Assembly (NCBI GenBank): GCA_034509735.1
Contig: JACGWO010000005.1
Coordinates: 29,108,479-29,172,478, forward strand
Origin: Sesamum alatum
Lineage: Eukaryota > Streptophyta > Magnoliopsida > Lamiales > Pedaliaceae
Length of the DNA stretch: 64,000 bases
Reading direction: 5' to 3'
Shown one piece after another: positions 12,928-25,909 of the stretch. The notes under the pieces were generated by a model that worked only from the letters and a program-made list of their open reading frames with translations, was not told the origin of the DNA and made no database searches. A program made the position numbers and the translations under genes. Positions within the stretch are counted from its first letter, which is position 1. Each line of letters begins with the position of its first letter.

Positions 12928-13095
12928 AGAGGAGGCCTAACTTAGTTGGCGAAATTGAGGCTCCATTATCTTAGAGGTCATGGGTTCGACCTCCTGCATG
13001 GGTTGATGTTATTGCTACTGTATAGTAGATTGAGTTTAAAAAGACACGTGTCAATCAAATATTATAATACGAAAGTGTGATAAAAGATCCACCTC
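12928..13095 (+). mobile_element. tRNA-derived SINE-like sequence
   Basis: A box A-like word (CTTAGTTGGCGAAATTGAGG, about 12941-12960) is followed about 30 bases later by a box B-like word (GGGTTCGACCTCC, 12982-12994), the internal promoter layout of RNA polymerase III genes. The box order and spacing fit the tRNA-related head of a plant SINE. The remainder does not fold into a tRNA cloverleaf. The 3' end is unclear. The word GAGGTCATGGGTT is shared with the - strand SINE at 26606-26900, so the two may be related. Confidence 0.5.
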
Positions 13096-14192
13096 ATCAT
13101 CACATGTGTACATAGACATATTATGCATATGTAGTAAAATCATCAATTCAATAAAGTAACAATGTATATTGTTTTAATATATATATATATATATATATAT
13201 AAATGTGAAACTATTAGAAAATACGAGGTACCAATTTATATTCAAATTAAATTTACTTAAACCCCCCACAATTAGCACGAATTATAACATAAAATTACTT
13301 TAATTAATCATGTATTAATATCTTCACATAGAAAATATATAGAATAAAAATCACTAAAATACATTTGAAAGTGAAAGTAAGAATCACAATAAAACCAAAC
13401 ACCCCAACCTCACTGATTTCCTTTTACAAATTAAATAATAATTTTACTTGAATGGGGCAAAGTGTATATTACCAAAGTTTGGGGGAAAAATGACAACAAA
13501 AATATAATTTAGGGGGTTAAAGTGAAAATTCCCCCTTAAATAAATGAACCCCGTTTGCGTGTCCTAAGAAGAGTACTAGAAAACAAAGTACAGTTGGAAA
13601 TGGGGATAAGCATGAAAACGGCAACCCACCTACCGAGATTTAATTAATTTCATACCGACCCACAAAAATTACTATAATTCACATTTGACCCCCTAAGAAA
13701 CGTCCAAAAACTCGAGTCCTGGAAGTTTCAGCAAAGCACACAACTTTCACCGATTTGTGCTGTCGCCCATGCATTTGTCATTTTAGCACCTGTCAACTTG
13801 CTCAACCAATTTCATAATATAGATCCCCCAAAAACAATTTAATAGAAATAAAGTTAATTACATTTTTCCATTTTTATTTTTTGTTTTTACACTTTGTCAT
13901 CTGACTTTTATTTTGTGACAATTTATTATTTTTTATTTGAAAGGTGTCCACTTACCATCTCAATTCAACGAACTTTGCACTTTGACATATATGATCGTTT
14001 TCTAGTTGATTTTTCTGTCGGGAAAACATCACGTGTGACAAACTATCAGACCACGTTGCCCTTAAATATCACATTTCAGTGCACATTTAAAACAACAACT
14101 ACCAGCCGATGCGCAACACAATTGTGATTAATAAATATTCACCATGATTTTTTAATTTTTTACCATGGTAATTAACAATCTTAAAAAATTAG

Positions 14193-15083
14193 GGTTAAGT
14201 ACACTTTGCACTCCTAAACTATGCATATCGTCGCATTTATATTCATAAAGTATGAAAGGTAACTAAAACCCTCCTGAAAAAATAACTTGGCGGACAAAAA
14301 TACTCTTTTCACTTGCCCCATGTACCTTTTATTTTACTCCCTAAAGTAGGTCTTATTGAAAAAATTTCCAAAAGGATTTTTAGTAATTTAAAATTTTACT
14401 CAAATTTTATTTAATTTTTCTTAAATTTAAAGCTTTTTATATTTATGTAAAAAATATTTACAAGCTCAATTTTGGGGGAATACAAGCTCAATTTTTGCAA
14501 ATATGTTTTACAAAGTAAATTATATATGTTAAAAAATTCATGCAAATGTGTGTAAATATATAATGCATATAATTTTATAAAAAAAACATGTTATTTAACT
14601 TATAAATTTTCATTCAATTACATGTACAAATAATTAAAACATATTGTATCATTACAAAAACAATTATAGAATATTATAGATTACATATATTATAGGTTTT
14701 CATATTTTACAGTGTGTCTGTATATATATATATATAATATTTTAAAATTGTATTGGTAATTTATTTTTAAAAAAAAGTTCAATATATATAACAACTCAAA
14801 CAAAAATTATGTAGATTTTTGAACAATTATGTAAAAATATATAGATTCTAAAGTTGTAGAGTTTATACAGGTTCTAAACTAATTATTATACAAATCATAA
14901 ATTGTATTTATTTTAAATAAATTTTTTGTAATAATTAAAATTATGTTTTAGAGGAATGATTGTAGACATATTTTATTGTAAATAATAAGGGCATTTTAAT
15001 TATAAAAAATTTAATTCATATCATGCGGAGCTATTTTGTTGCATTTTATAGTTTAAAGGGCAAATGCACTTTATACATAATTT
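14193..15083. mobile_element. AT-rich inverted-repeat element of about 890 bases
   Basis: The left terminus (GGGTTAAGTACACTTTGCAC, then CCTAAACTATGCAT) is matched in reverse complement by the right terminus (TATAAAGTGCATTTGCCC, then TTTAAACTAT). The interior is extremely AT-rich without open frames. The size and lack of coding content suggest a non-autonomous DNA element. No target duplication was confirmed. Confidence 0.45.
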
Positions 15084-15371
15084 AGAGGTGGCGAAAGATA
15101 TTTAACCAAAAAATTATGTTCCTCCTAATGATTTGACCACTGAGGTATAAGCGCACATTAGCTACTTAATACCTCTTCATTTATTGAATTATTATTTTTC
15201 TACAAGAATTTAAAATTCTAACGCCAAATCTAAAAATTACGACATGTTTATAGGCTTAAAGATCAAACACGTTTTTTTTTTTTTTTTTTTTAAATAATAT
15301 GTTTAACAACCCCAGGAAAAAAGGGAAAGAAAATTAATTGTGCTTAATAAAACTTATTTTTCTTCATTTTA

Positions 15372-15402
<31 letters not shown>

Positions 15403-15430
15403 TATTACACTTTTTTTTTTTTATATGAAT

Positions 15431-15990
15431 CATCTCACATTGGTTAGAGACGATGAGTTTCAACAACTTATAAGCTCCACGTCATCATTGCCCTTGCAAG
15501 ATGAATTTTTAGGACAAAATAGTAAAAATCATACGATATTAGAACAGACGATACTTCGCACGACGAGCCACCGATCGAGTCATAAGTCACATCATTTGGT
15601 ATAGTATGTGGGAACAATGCCACGTGCCCGTCCCAACCAATCATCTTAAGACCGATGATGTAGGCAAGCTTCCCACATTGATTGCAAACGGGGAGTTTGA
15701 GCGACTTATAGATCATAATGCCTTCTCTCCCTATGGAAGTGCCTTACTAGGGCAAAACTGCGAACCTCTTACAAAGTGAGATCGGAAATACCTCACACAA
15801 TGAAACAATGCCATGTGTCAGTCCCAAATCCCTCGTCGGAGGGCTAATGATATAGGCAATCGTTCCATATTGGTTATGGACGAACCCAATGCATCTTCTC
15901 CTTAACGAGACGTCTTTTTAGGACAAAATCATGAGGCCCTACAAAATTAGAACCTTCAATATTTCACGCAATTGAACACCGATGAAGTCG
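15431..15990. repeat. Three degenerate tandem units with 'CACATTGGTT' starts
   Basis: Three related segments begin near 15434, 15671 and 15866. The shared landmarks, in order, are CCCACATTGGTTA-type, then TTTTAGGACAAAA-type, then TACAAA-TTAGAA, then ATA-TTCACGCAA-TGA, then CACGTG-C-GTCCCAA, then CTAATGATGTAGGCAA. Unit 3 lacks the later landmarks. 'TCCCACATTGGTT' words are common in plant LTR and TRIM elements, so this may be a degraded tandem array of LTR ends. No protein or second LTR pair was found. Confidence 0.4.
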
Positions 15991-17134
15991 CATACCATTA
16001 TTTTATTAAATTGGATTAGAGGGATTTGCAAATATTTTGGGCAATGGGGTATGTGTGCAAGTTGTGACTAAGTTTTTAGTGAAAAGAATGTGTCGGTGTC
16101 CTCTATTTGGCATCCCAAAGTTCATCACACTCTCCCTTTTGGGCATCCCAATATTCCCCTTTTGAATTTTAGGTACAACATTGTTTGATTTCATTATCAA
16201 TTGGTCAATCCCAACCCTAATTTCTTTATTATATTGCCCTCTTCTTGAAAGCAACCTCCCCTTTGATTACTCCATAAATATTTATATTCAATTCACCAAA
16301 GACCTTTTGAAGGGTATATTAGTCTTTTTACACTATCATTAATCTTAGTTAGAAATTGAACAATCTTAATCTTTCAATGTAAAATAATACTGTGTATCCT
16401 ATTTTATTTAACACACACAAGATATATATGACGTATTTTCTCATGTATACAAATAAATTCAATGTAAATGTAACATCAATTTATAATAAAATACACGGGC
16501 TGCAAGCCAATTCATACGAGCAGATCCCATTTTATTTTAACTGTACAGATAATTATGATTGTATGAATTCAATTCACACGCTTCGTAATTTTTAAAAATA
16601 ATTAATAAAAAGTCGTCCAAAATTACTAATCCTTTTAGGGTTCTTGTTTATTCAAGATTGTTAGTGTATATACATATATTATTACATCTAATGATCAAGA
16701 GAGCATGTGATTAAGTAATCTATATTCTTTTCACTCTTCAAAAAAGAAAATCAAGAGAGCATATGTGTTGGTGAGCAATTGCACAGAGGGAAACAAACAA
16801 AAGGCAAGAAAAGAGAAAAAAAGAAGAACAACATTAAACAAAGCATTAAATTATTCCTTGTTAAAGATTCTCCTCTGTATGTGTTTCTGTTCTTTAACAT
16901 TTTTTTCTAGTGAGAGAAACCTCAAAAATTTTCAGGAGAGAGAAAAGGGAGAGAGGTGGTAACAGTAGTAGTACAGACTTGGGCCAGGTTTTTTTCCCTT
17001 TTATCTTCACATTTCTTGCACACACTTTTCCTGGTCTTTTCTAGACTTTCTCTCTTTCTCTTGCCTTTTTGCAAATCACATCCCTATTTCCATTGCCATG
17101 AGCTTTACCATTACCATTACAATTACCATCTCTC

Positions 17135-17140
17135 TATAAA
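17135..17140 (+). promoter_or_regulatory. TATA box of the NAT gene
   Basis: TATAAA lies within TCTCTATAAAGTTTTC. About 25-30 bases downstream begins a long pyrimidine-rich tract of the kind common at plant transcription starts. It is about 700 bases upstream of the ATG, which fits a long leader with an intron. The upstream 16700-17130 holds TTACCATTACC repeats and an AG-rich stretch of unknown role. Confidence 0.55.
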
Positions 17141-17164
17141 GTTTTCTGCTTTGTTTTCTTGGCC

Positions 17165-17833
17165 ATTTTCCTCTCTCCCTCACTCTTTCTCTCTCACACA
17201 CTCCTTTTTCCTCTGCTGAAACCTTTTCTTGAGGTGGGGTCTTTGAATTTTTGACTTTAATTCACTTCAACATCCTTACTTGATTTTAGCTTCTTGAAAA
17301 GCTTCTTCATTTCACAATTAGGTGCCCTTTCTCTCTCTCTCTCTCTGTGAATAAATTTTCTGGGCTTGTGTTTCTACTAATTTTTCTTGCATTAATTACA
17401 CTTCCTTAGTACACATCACACTCCCCCCTTTGTTTTTTCTGTTGCAGTTTCATTTTCTTGGCTACCCTCTTTTGTTTTTCCATTGCTTTTGTGTTGTTTA
17501 CTTCCTGTTACTGTTAGCAGCAAGAGGTTGGTGTGTGGGATATTGTGCTTTTGTTGTTTGGATTTCGTTTTCTGTCTTCAGCTTTTCTCTTGAATCTTAC
17601 TTTTCTGGGCTACTTCTAAAGTTACAGTTTCTTTTTTTAATTTTCCCTTCATTTTTCTGCAGTCTTTTTCAGCATTTTGAGAGATTTTTGATCTGGGTTT
17701 TTGCAGATTTGGGGCTTTTTGCATTTTGCTTCACAAGAATTGTAGTGTAAATCTTGAAAAAACTGTTGTAATTGACTATTTTTTTTTTTTTGTTTCTTTT
17801 TAACAGAGATTGAAGAAAAAGAAGAAGCAAGAA
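17165..17833 (+). promoter_or_regulatory. NAT 5' leader, CT-rich, probably with an intron
   Basis: The stretch is strongly pyrimidine-rich and includes a CT run at 17330-17347, typical of leaders of strongly expressed plant genes. A good splice acceptor (T-rich tract then TAACAG, 17801-17806) precedes AGATTGAAGAAAAAGAAGAAG, an AG-rich segment directly in front of the ATG at 17834. A leader intron ending at 17806 is therefore likely. The donor is not certain; TTAG|GTGCCC near 17320 is one candidate. Transcript data would settle it. Confidence 0.5.
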
Positions 17834-19902
17834 ATGGCAGGAGGTGGAGCTCCAGCACCAAAGGCAGATGAGCCAGCCCCGCACCCACCAAAAGATCAGC
17901 TTCCAAATGTTTCCTACTGCATTACCAGCCCTCCTCCATGGCGTCAGTGTCTAATGAATTTCTTCTTGTTTTTTTTCACTATTTAGTATATTCTTTTAGT
18001 TCAGTGTGGATTCCTTTGGCCCTGTTCTTCCTTTTTCTCTATCAGCTGGGAAAATAATTGGTAGTTGATTTAGTCCTTTTCTTCATACTTTATGTGTGTG
18101 TGTGTGTGTATTCTTTGTGTCAATTGTTTTCTAGGTTTTGGTAGAAAGTGTTAGCCGAATATTTCTGTGGAGCCGATGTTATGTGATCTATTATTTCTGA
18201 TACTATGTGATGGTATCCATGTGTGGTCAACTAGCACCGAATATGATCTGATTCTTGTGATGCCCTTTTATTCTTCCCTTTCTTTTCCAATTTTTACTTT
18301 ACCTTTTTGTTTGTTGAAGAATTTTTAATGTTGTGTGATTGAGCTTTCTTTGGCTTTCCATAAACGGATGAGTGTACTATATTTGGAGTATGCTCTATTG
18401 CTCCGTTACGTTCTTTTCAGCAAATTTGTGGGTTGAGTATGGTTTATGCCATTTTGGATCTAGAATTTTACTGTAGATGGTGACTGATGCTACTCCTGAT
18501 TCTCGAATTGAATTTTCTTGGTGATGATGGGTTTGTCCAATTTGTGGATTCATTTTCAATGTTATTTTGTTTGTGTCATGCACAAGATAACCTCTAATTT
18601 ATTTGAGACAAACTTCTAAAAAGTCATGTATTCTCTTGAGATTGCCGAAGAAGTCTTATCCTATTTATTTAGGTATCGGCATGGAGATGTTTTATCTAAA
18701 TGTATGCAAGAATGGGCATAGATTGGAATTTTGTGACGTTGTGGGGTCAATGTTTTGCAGCTGAAGCCATTCTTCTTGGATTTCAACACTATCTGGTCAT
18801 GCTTGGCACGACAGTCATCATACCTACTGCCCTGGTTCCTCAAATGGGAGGGGGAAATGTGAGGCACTGGAACGCTAATATCGAGTTCAATTTCTGCCGT
18901 TTGGTTTCGTTTGAATTTTCTATTTGGTCAGATAGCCTTATACGCATGTGTATTTCTTCAGGAGGAGAAAGCAAAAGTTATTCAGACTCTGCTGTTCGTT
19001 GCGGGACTGAACACCCTGTTACAAACATGGTTTGGAACCAGATTACCCGCTGTCATCGGAGGTTCTTACACCTTTGTTGCGCCCACAATTTCGATTATCC
19101 TGTCTGGTAGATGGAGTGATCCAGATCCTGTCTCGGTGTGTAACATTGACTCTATTTCATTTGTACTTTCAATCTTCTGAGAGCACAATGTCAGCCATGT
19201 GGTTAGACAACCAAAGCTCATGCTATAGGATTCTGCCGCATAAAAATAACTGTGCTGAAACTAAAATTGAAATAAGCTGGTGCTAATAGGTATTAGGACT
19301 TAGCATATTGGTATTTTCCTAATACATCTTTACTTGCAAATGATTTTGCAGAGGTTCAAGAAGATTATGCGGGCCACCCAGGGTGCACTTATCGTTGCCT
19401 CGACCATTCAAATAGTCCTAGGCTTCAGTGGTCTATGGCGTAATGTTGCGAGGTATACCTGCATTACCTTATTGATATCCATGCCCCAAGTACACTTGTA
19501 CTAAAAGTAAGTGAGCTGTGGCCTTATTATCATTATATTGTAGCTGGTCCGCTCCGCTCTGAAGACTGAATCAAATCTGCTTTTATGTCTTAACTAAATA
19601 AAGACGATTATGTGTTTTGAAAGTGTAATTTTAATTCAAAATTCTTGTGTTATCTTTTTTTTTTTTGTTCATTGATACTACTAAATCCAATTTTATGGAT
19701 GCCACAGAATCTTATAAGCAGTTAATCAACATGGAAGTCCTTTTCTCGTCAGTACGCTATTTGTGCTAGCGTTTTTAGTTATTCATCCATTATGCTTAAC
19801 AATGGTGCAGGTTTCTGAGTCCTCTTTCAGCTGTTCCGTTGGTTGCTCTCGCTGGTTTTGGGCTCTACGAGTTCGGTTTTCCTGGGGTATGTGCAGTCTT
19901 TA

Positions 19903-19970
<68 letters not shown>

Positions 19971-22900
19971 CACAAACACATGAATGGGCATGCTTGTGAG
20001 AGGGTCTCCCTTAGTGGTTTTCTGCTCTATTTTTATGCAACTGACTTCTGATATTAATTAAACAATTAAATGATCTTTTCTGGTTGTTTAGGTTGCCAAA
20101 TGTGTTGAAATTGGGTTGCCGATGCTCATCATTTTGGTTATCTTTTCTCAGGTAACACTGAATTCAGGTTGACTTAATATCTTGTTTTGTAAATTCTGAA
20201 ATCAAATTTCACGTGATGTTTTAATTGATAAAGTTTGGTGCATTTATACCTGTGGTATCTATTAGGTAAAAGTATCAGCTAAGTGTTAATTTTTCGTGCT
20301 ATGACATTTTCCTGTTGCATGACTTCAATAAAATAATTTTCTGGTTACTTGCAGTACTTGGCCCACCTGATACGTCCAGGAAAGAATATCTTTGACCGTT
20401 TTGCAGTTATATTCTCAGTGGTAATTGTGTGGATTTATGCCCATCTACTTACTGTTGGTGGGGCCTATAACGGAAAGGCACCAAAGACGCAAACAAGCTG
20501 CAGAACTGATCGTGCTGGACTTATTGATGCTGCTCCATGGTAAGATCAGGTTTCTACTTGATGATAGCAATTACTTTACATTTTTCTCTCTACTCCATTC
20601 GCTAAAACGTGCATCCGAAATGCGGCTTAATGAAGATGATCTTGACTCTGTTGCTCTCAATAGTTTTTGTCTGACTTAGCATAGTGAATTCTTCATGGTC
20701 ATCTTGCCTTTTACTATAACCCTGTTTGACTTTGATGTGGGGGGTGTTGGTACTTATCAGCACATGCCATTTTCCTTATGGAAAGATGGAACACATTTTC
20801 GACTTATTCTTGATGCAAAGAGCTAGAATTTATATTATATTAGGATGCATGTTAGTTAAGATGTAGTATGGTCCGCAGTTCAAGCGGACCTATTTTTTTC
20901 CTTCAAGCATAGATACTCCCTCCATCAGGAACTGTATGATTGTATGCGTCTCATTTTCGAATTTTCCACAAAAATTTCCCCTATTTCCGAGAAGGGAGAT
21001 TTACTTTCCCGGTGTACCCGTTTAGCAATGATGTAAATACCATTAATTTTTGGCCCTTTTAAGGAAAAAACTGTATTGATGCAAGAAGATCTCATTTTCT
21101 TAGTTCTCATCTTAACATATTCCAATTCTCACTATGTTAGACATGAGTGAGGAGTATTACTTAGCTTGTCCGGTGCAACTACTGTATAATAGTCAATAAG
21201 TTTTCACTTTATCCTTGTAGCAGACCTCATTGCTATATAGACCGCATTTTTAAAAAATACTATAGATGTATAGTGTTTTTTTCCCTCCCGATATTTGACA
21301 CATTAGCAATTATATAATAAAATTGTCTTGGGCTTGCACTTGCAGGATAAGAGTTCCATACCCTTTCCAGTGGGGCGCACCTTCATTCGATGCTGGTGAA
21401 GCCTTTGCCATGATGATGGCGGCATTTGTTGCTCTTGTCGAGGTTTATTTTCATCTCATTGCGTAGTACATCTGTGTTTGATTACTTACTGTCAGATTAT
21501 AATTGGGTTGAACAACATAATGAAATGATGGTTGAGAGATACCTGCTTATCTGCTTTAATTTTTCAATGATGGAGCAGACATGCATGCCTTGAGGACATC
21601 AAAACAACTTCCTTTCCTATGAAAACATTCATGTATTTCCAGTCTGCTTTTTCTCCTCTTTTTCCTGGTGACATGCCTTTTTTCTGCTTGCTATTCATTG
21701 CCGAATTCTGATTTGTCCTTGTTGGTGAGAAAATGAAGATTCGACTTTCTTTTGAAATCTCGGCTACACCTTTACTGTGTGCTTGCTTTTGGGTCTGAGT
21801 CGATATTCCATCTTTAGGTATTCTGTTTGGATTAAGAGAGAAAGAGAACCTCCTTGACGGGCATTCGTTTTGTCGCTCAAACTTCTTATCTAGGGCAAAG
21901 TTACATTGTACTCATCTAACGACTTCACTTCTTTAATTGTTTCTTTGACATGTTTTCAATGTCAAATGCAGTCGACTGGTGGCTTTTATGCTGTATCTAG
22001 ATATGCCAGTGCAACCCCCTTGCCTCCGTCTATTCTCAGCCGTGGCATTGGCTGGCAGGTAAATGAGGCATCTCACAGAACCCCTCTACCCAAACAATAC
22101 TGCTATTTGCATAGATGAAAACTGAAATAGTTGAACTTCACCTGAAGAATTGAAAGCTTTCTGCATGATGGTCGGCTTGTCGTATCAATGAATTATCATA
22201 GAGAAATGCTTTAGACAACGAGAATGCATGGTTAACTACTGAAATTAGGATTACCATTTCTGAGCTTTTAATCCTGGATTTTGTAAATAACTGTTCTTTA
22301 CCTATGTACATATACCAGGGTGTCGCTATCCTGTTGTCTGGACTGTTCGGGACTGGTAATGGATCATCCGTGTCTATGTAAGAGCCGGAACTTGGTTGAT
22401 GCAAATTTATTTTGTGTAAGAGATTCACCATTGACATACTAGTGCTTTTCTCCATTCCCATGCAGTGAGAACGCTGGCCTATTAGCACTGACGCGTGTTG
22501 GCAGCCGACGAGTAGTACAGATATCTGCTGGGTTCATGCTTTTCTTTTCCGTTCTTGGTAAGCAGCTCTCGACATCTTTGTTTCTTATTTAAAATTTGCA
22601 TTCTTTCCCACGTGAATCTCTATTTAACAAACATTGCTTATCTTTGCCAGGGAAATTTGGAGCAGTCTTTGCTTCTATTCCAGCACCGATCGTGGCTGCT
22701 CTGTACTGCCTCTTCTTTGCATATGTTGGTGCGTATATATAATCCGAACTAAATCTTCTCAAGCTCACTCTCACTCTCACTCTCCGACTTTATAAGACAA
22801 CTTATTCTTTTCAATTACGTATACACACAGGTGCGGCTGGTGTCAGTTTCCTTCAGTTCTGCAACCTCAACAGTTTCCGGACCAAATTCATACTAGGCTT

Positions 22901-23404
22901 TTCTTTCTTCCTCGGCTTGTCAGTGCCCCAGTACTTCAACGAGTACACTGCTATTAACGGATATGGCCCCGTCCACACATCAGGCAGATGGGTACGCACA
23001 AAAAACGAACCCCACAAATATTTTACTGGCATTTTCGTTATGCTTAAGCCGTTTCATTTCTTTCTCATTCGGTTGTCATTTAAAAACTCTATCTCGCCGG
23101 GACATATACACAAAACCCGAACCCCCAATTCGTTTTATCTCATTCACAGGTCATCATAATAACTCTAAATTGTTATTCTTGTCAGTTCAACGACATCATC
23201 AACGTGCCGTTCTCGTCAGAGGCTTTCGTCGCCGGTATTCTTGCATATTTCCTGGACAACACCATGCACAAGAAGGACAGCCAGATAAGGAAAGACAGAG
23301 GCAAGCACTGGTGGGACAAGTTCAGGTCGTTCAAGACCGACACGAGAAGTGAGGAATTCTACTCTCTTCCTTTCAATCTCAACAAATATTTCCCATCTGT
23401 GTAA
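17834..23404 (+). CDS. NAT6: Nucleobase-ascorbate transporter, NAT6-like (14 exons)
   Basis: Exons: 17834-17942, 18761-18858, 18962-19135, 19352-19452, 19811-19886, 20092-20151, 20355-20539, 21346-21442, 21972-22058, 22319-22377, 22466-22557, 22651-22728, 22831-22991, 23186-23404. All introns are GT-AG. They join to 1596 bases, 531 residues, close to the usual length of plant NATs. The start MAGGGAPAPKADEP and the end NLNKYFPSV match the NAT6 type as I remember it. The protein is a multi-pass membrane carrier of the NCS2/NAT family, known for uracil, xanthine and related bases with H+ or Na+; substrates of plant members are only partly known. Visible family marks are the GFQH motif of TM1 (exon 2), the acidic residue in ALVEST (exons 8-9) and the NAT signature ENAGLLALTRVG (exon 11). 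No frameshift or stop is seen. NAT5 or NAT7 orthology is less likely but possible. Confidence 0.93.
19903..19980. repeat. Compound (CT)n(CA)n microsatellite in NAT intron 5
   Basis: About 17 CT units are followed directly by about 20 CA units with one CG and one AA interruption. It begins about 16 bases after the exon 5 donor. It should be length-variable between individuals, and it lies close enough to the donor to influence splicing, though no effect can be read from the sequence. Confidence 0.9.
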
Positions 23405-23660
23405 TCGAATCAAAACGAACAAAGGGAAGACGGGTTTTCCTCGAACCGTGGCTCGATGGGTAGTTTGTGAAGAACTAAAAAATGTGATCACTGGGACAAG
23501 TATACCACTGTTCTTGTATTTTGTTACATGGGTAATAGAAGTATAAATAGCTTTGGACAATGTTAAGGATGCCTTAGATTATTCTGTACTGTGTCCTCTT
23601 CTTTTCTGCTGTAAATTTACTGGTTTATATATTGGAGTAGCATGAGCCAAGTTTTGCTGC
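23405..23660 (+). promoter_or_regulatory. NAT 3' untranslated region
   Basis: Sequence after the TAA at 23402-23404 lacks frames continuing the protein. It contains TTGTATTTTGTTAC, AGTATAAATAG and TGTAAATTTAC words like plant far- and near-upstream polyadenylation elements. The cleavage site cannot be fixed; somewhere in 23560-23660 is likely. A long T run follows at 23676-23699. Confidence 0.45.
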
Positions 23661-23699
23661 TTTTAATTTTGACTGTTTTTTTTTTTTTTTTTTTTTTTT

Positions 23700-25905
23700 G
23701 TTTTTGTTTTTTTAAGCTTTTTCTACTCAAATTTCTTGTTGCGGAGAAGTCTTTTTTGACTTATTTTTAACCATTTTTACACTTTACATGATGTGCCCAT
23801 TTCTATTTTTCACATGAAAAATGGGTATTTTTAATTTTGTATAGGTTTTTGTACGAAAATACAAATGTCTGGTGACATAGTTGATGAGATGGTATTTTGT
23901 GTTGTTAGTGATGTCAAATTAAATATATATTTTATTTGAACGAAATAAAGATGTATTATTACATTATTAAGTTATTGATGGAAACAAATGTTTAAACGTG
24001 TGTGTATATATATATACACAAAGTATGATTGTAAAGGAAATATTTCAGTGAGAGTATATATTTACACTTATTTTTTTTACTTTTATCACTGTTCAATTGA
24101 AAATTGGGAATGAAAATGAAACTAGACAAGGGCTTTTGAACTCAAGAAGCAATATTGAGTTTAAGAAGAGCATGGTAATTTCTTCAATATATATATATAT
24201 ATATTATATAAAGTGGTAACTATATGTTTATATTAATATTTTAATAAATTGAATACTATATAAATAGGGTTATTTTCATTTTAGTTTATGTTTTTAAATC
24301 AATTTTTAAACCCAATTCTTTTTTATTAATTTTCAATTTCATCCTTCTAGTGTAATTTCGGTCAATTTTCGATTAAAAAATGGTATTTGTAAAAAGTGCC
24401 CTTAATTTTTTTTTTATAATAAAATATGTGTAATTGTAAAAGCATTAATGTGTTTTTAATCTCAATTTCAATGTTATTCTTTATGACTGTTGGAATTTGA
24501 TTGTTTGAAAGCCATTATTGACAGTTGGAATTTGACCTTTTGTTAAAAATACTCCCGTATAAAATATGGTGTAATAAAAATGAAATGAACAAATCAAATT
24601 TGACAAAAGCAAAAAAAATTTAGCAAGAGGTTTGCAAATATTTAGTAGTAATTAACCTACTTTTTTCACCTATTTCACATAAAACTAGTCATTAGCCATG
24701 TATCATTTTTTACCAATTATTATTTATACACAGAAAATGCATTCTTCAAGTTCAACCAACAACAACATCAATGGGGTAATGATAAAAAATACAAAAGATA
24801 TGTCATAATATATTACTATGCCAATATATTCAAATCTGCCTAATTGCCAAAAAATATATAAGATAATCTCATAATATATATTATGTCATAATATTTACAT
24901 CTCGGAACTTATTCTTTTTTTTTTTTAATAAATATAAAGAGAAGTACAAAAATACCCTTCAATTAAAGAAAAAATTGGCCGGAATTCTACCGAAAGACGA
25001 AATTGAGAAATAACAAAAATAGTTGGATAATTTGAAAACCAATTAAAAAACAGAGATTAAAATGAAATAACCCTATATAAATTCGATCAATACATCAATG
25101 CAATAAAAAACTATGAAATAAATTATAATAAACATACATAAAATGGTGACAAATATTCTCACATATATTTCTTGTAAAATTATGTTTTACCATGATATTA
25201 AATTATATTTCTTCTAATGACATACATAATTTTATATTGCATCTATTTCAATAAATTAATATGATGTTTTTTCTACACACTCTGCACACCCAATACTTAT
25301 GCACGTGATACGCCCCAAAATTCAAACACAAGACCTCCTATAAAGAAGTCTTGTGCCCAAATTATTGGGCTCTTCCCTAGGGAGAAATTAATATGCTTGT
25401 TAATATTGAACCTATTTATTGATTCGACCCACATAGAAATAACAAATCTCACATATTCGCTTAATTATGAGAAATAATTTTAATTATATTTCAAGATTTT
25501 TACCTTTTTCTTCATAAAAGGGCTGAAGATGCCATGCAGTTAGATAATTATTTAAACAAAATGATATTATGAATTATTAAAATATATGTAATAATATCAG
25601 TATTTCTCTTTAAATCCACTTAATAATACTTAAATGACTAGTATAAATTTTTCTAAGAATATATTCTCGTGGGCTCGATTAAGTGTGCCCCGAGTGGAAA
25701 ACTATTTATCAGAAAATCAGGTTTGATCAACAACAATCAATCATATTATAAGTATTATATATTTATATTTACTATACAACTGATTATTTATTTTAAATTT
25801 TACATTGATCATATAATCATAATACACTTATAATATACTTAATTTTGATCCGACCGTACCCAATTAGTATCTTTTATTACTCTCTTCGTTTGAATTTTTT
25901 AGACT
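23700..25905. other. Intergenic, AT-rich, no gene seen
   Basis: The interval contains homopolymers, (TA)n runs near 24000 and 24190, and a weak inverted pair. The pair is TTCATTTTAGTTTATG near 24273 against the complement of AAAATGAAATAACCC near 25060, with GTCAATTTTCGATTAAAA near 24361 and GGCCGGAATTCTACCGAAAG near 24977. This may be an old fold-back element of about 800 bases. No coding signal was found. Confidence 0.5.
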
Positions 25906-25909
25906 ATAT

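Larger units (their letters stand above)
1..16700. other. Gene-free, AT-rich, transposon-filled interval
   Basis: No exon chain or convincing protein is visible on either strand. Open frames here are short, low in complexity and often made of A/T runs. The separately listed elements account for part of the sequence. The remaining stretches (about 1471-1911, 2411-2945, 3309-4149, 4871-5739, 6009-6320, 6785-7136, 7546-8879, 9773-10916, 11441-11941, 12534-12927, 13096-14192, 15084-15430 and 15991-16700) show only AT-rich sequence, short microsatellites and homopolymer runs. One segment, about 13550-13830, has more balanced base composition but no coding signal that I recognise. Confidence 0.7.

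Noticed and set aside
17430..17750. 106-codon + strand frame upstream of the NAT ATG as an upstream ORF or N-terminal extension
   Set aside because: It has no ATG at its start, is made of T-rich sequence that appears to be part of a leader intron, and ends before the splice acceptor at 17806.
22138..23560. - strand frames of 114-116 codons across the NAT gene
   Set aside because: They are antisense shadows of NAT exons and introns and resemble no protein family.
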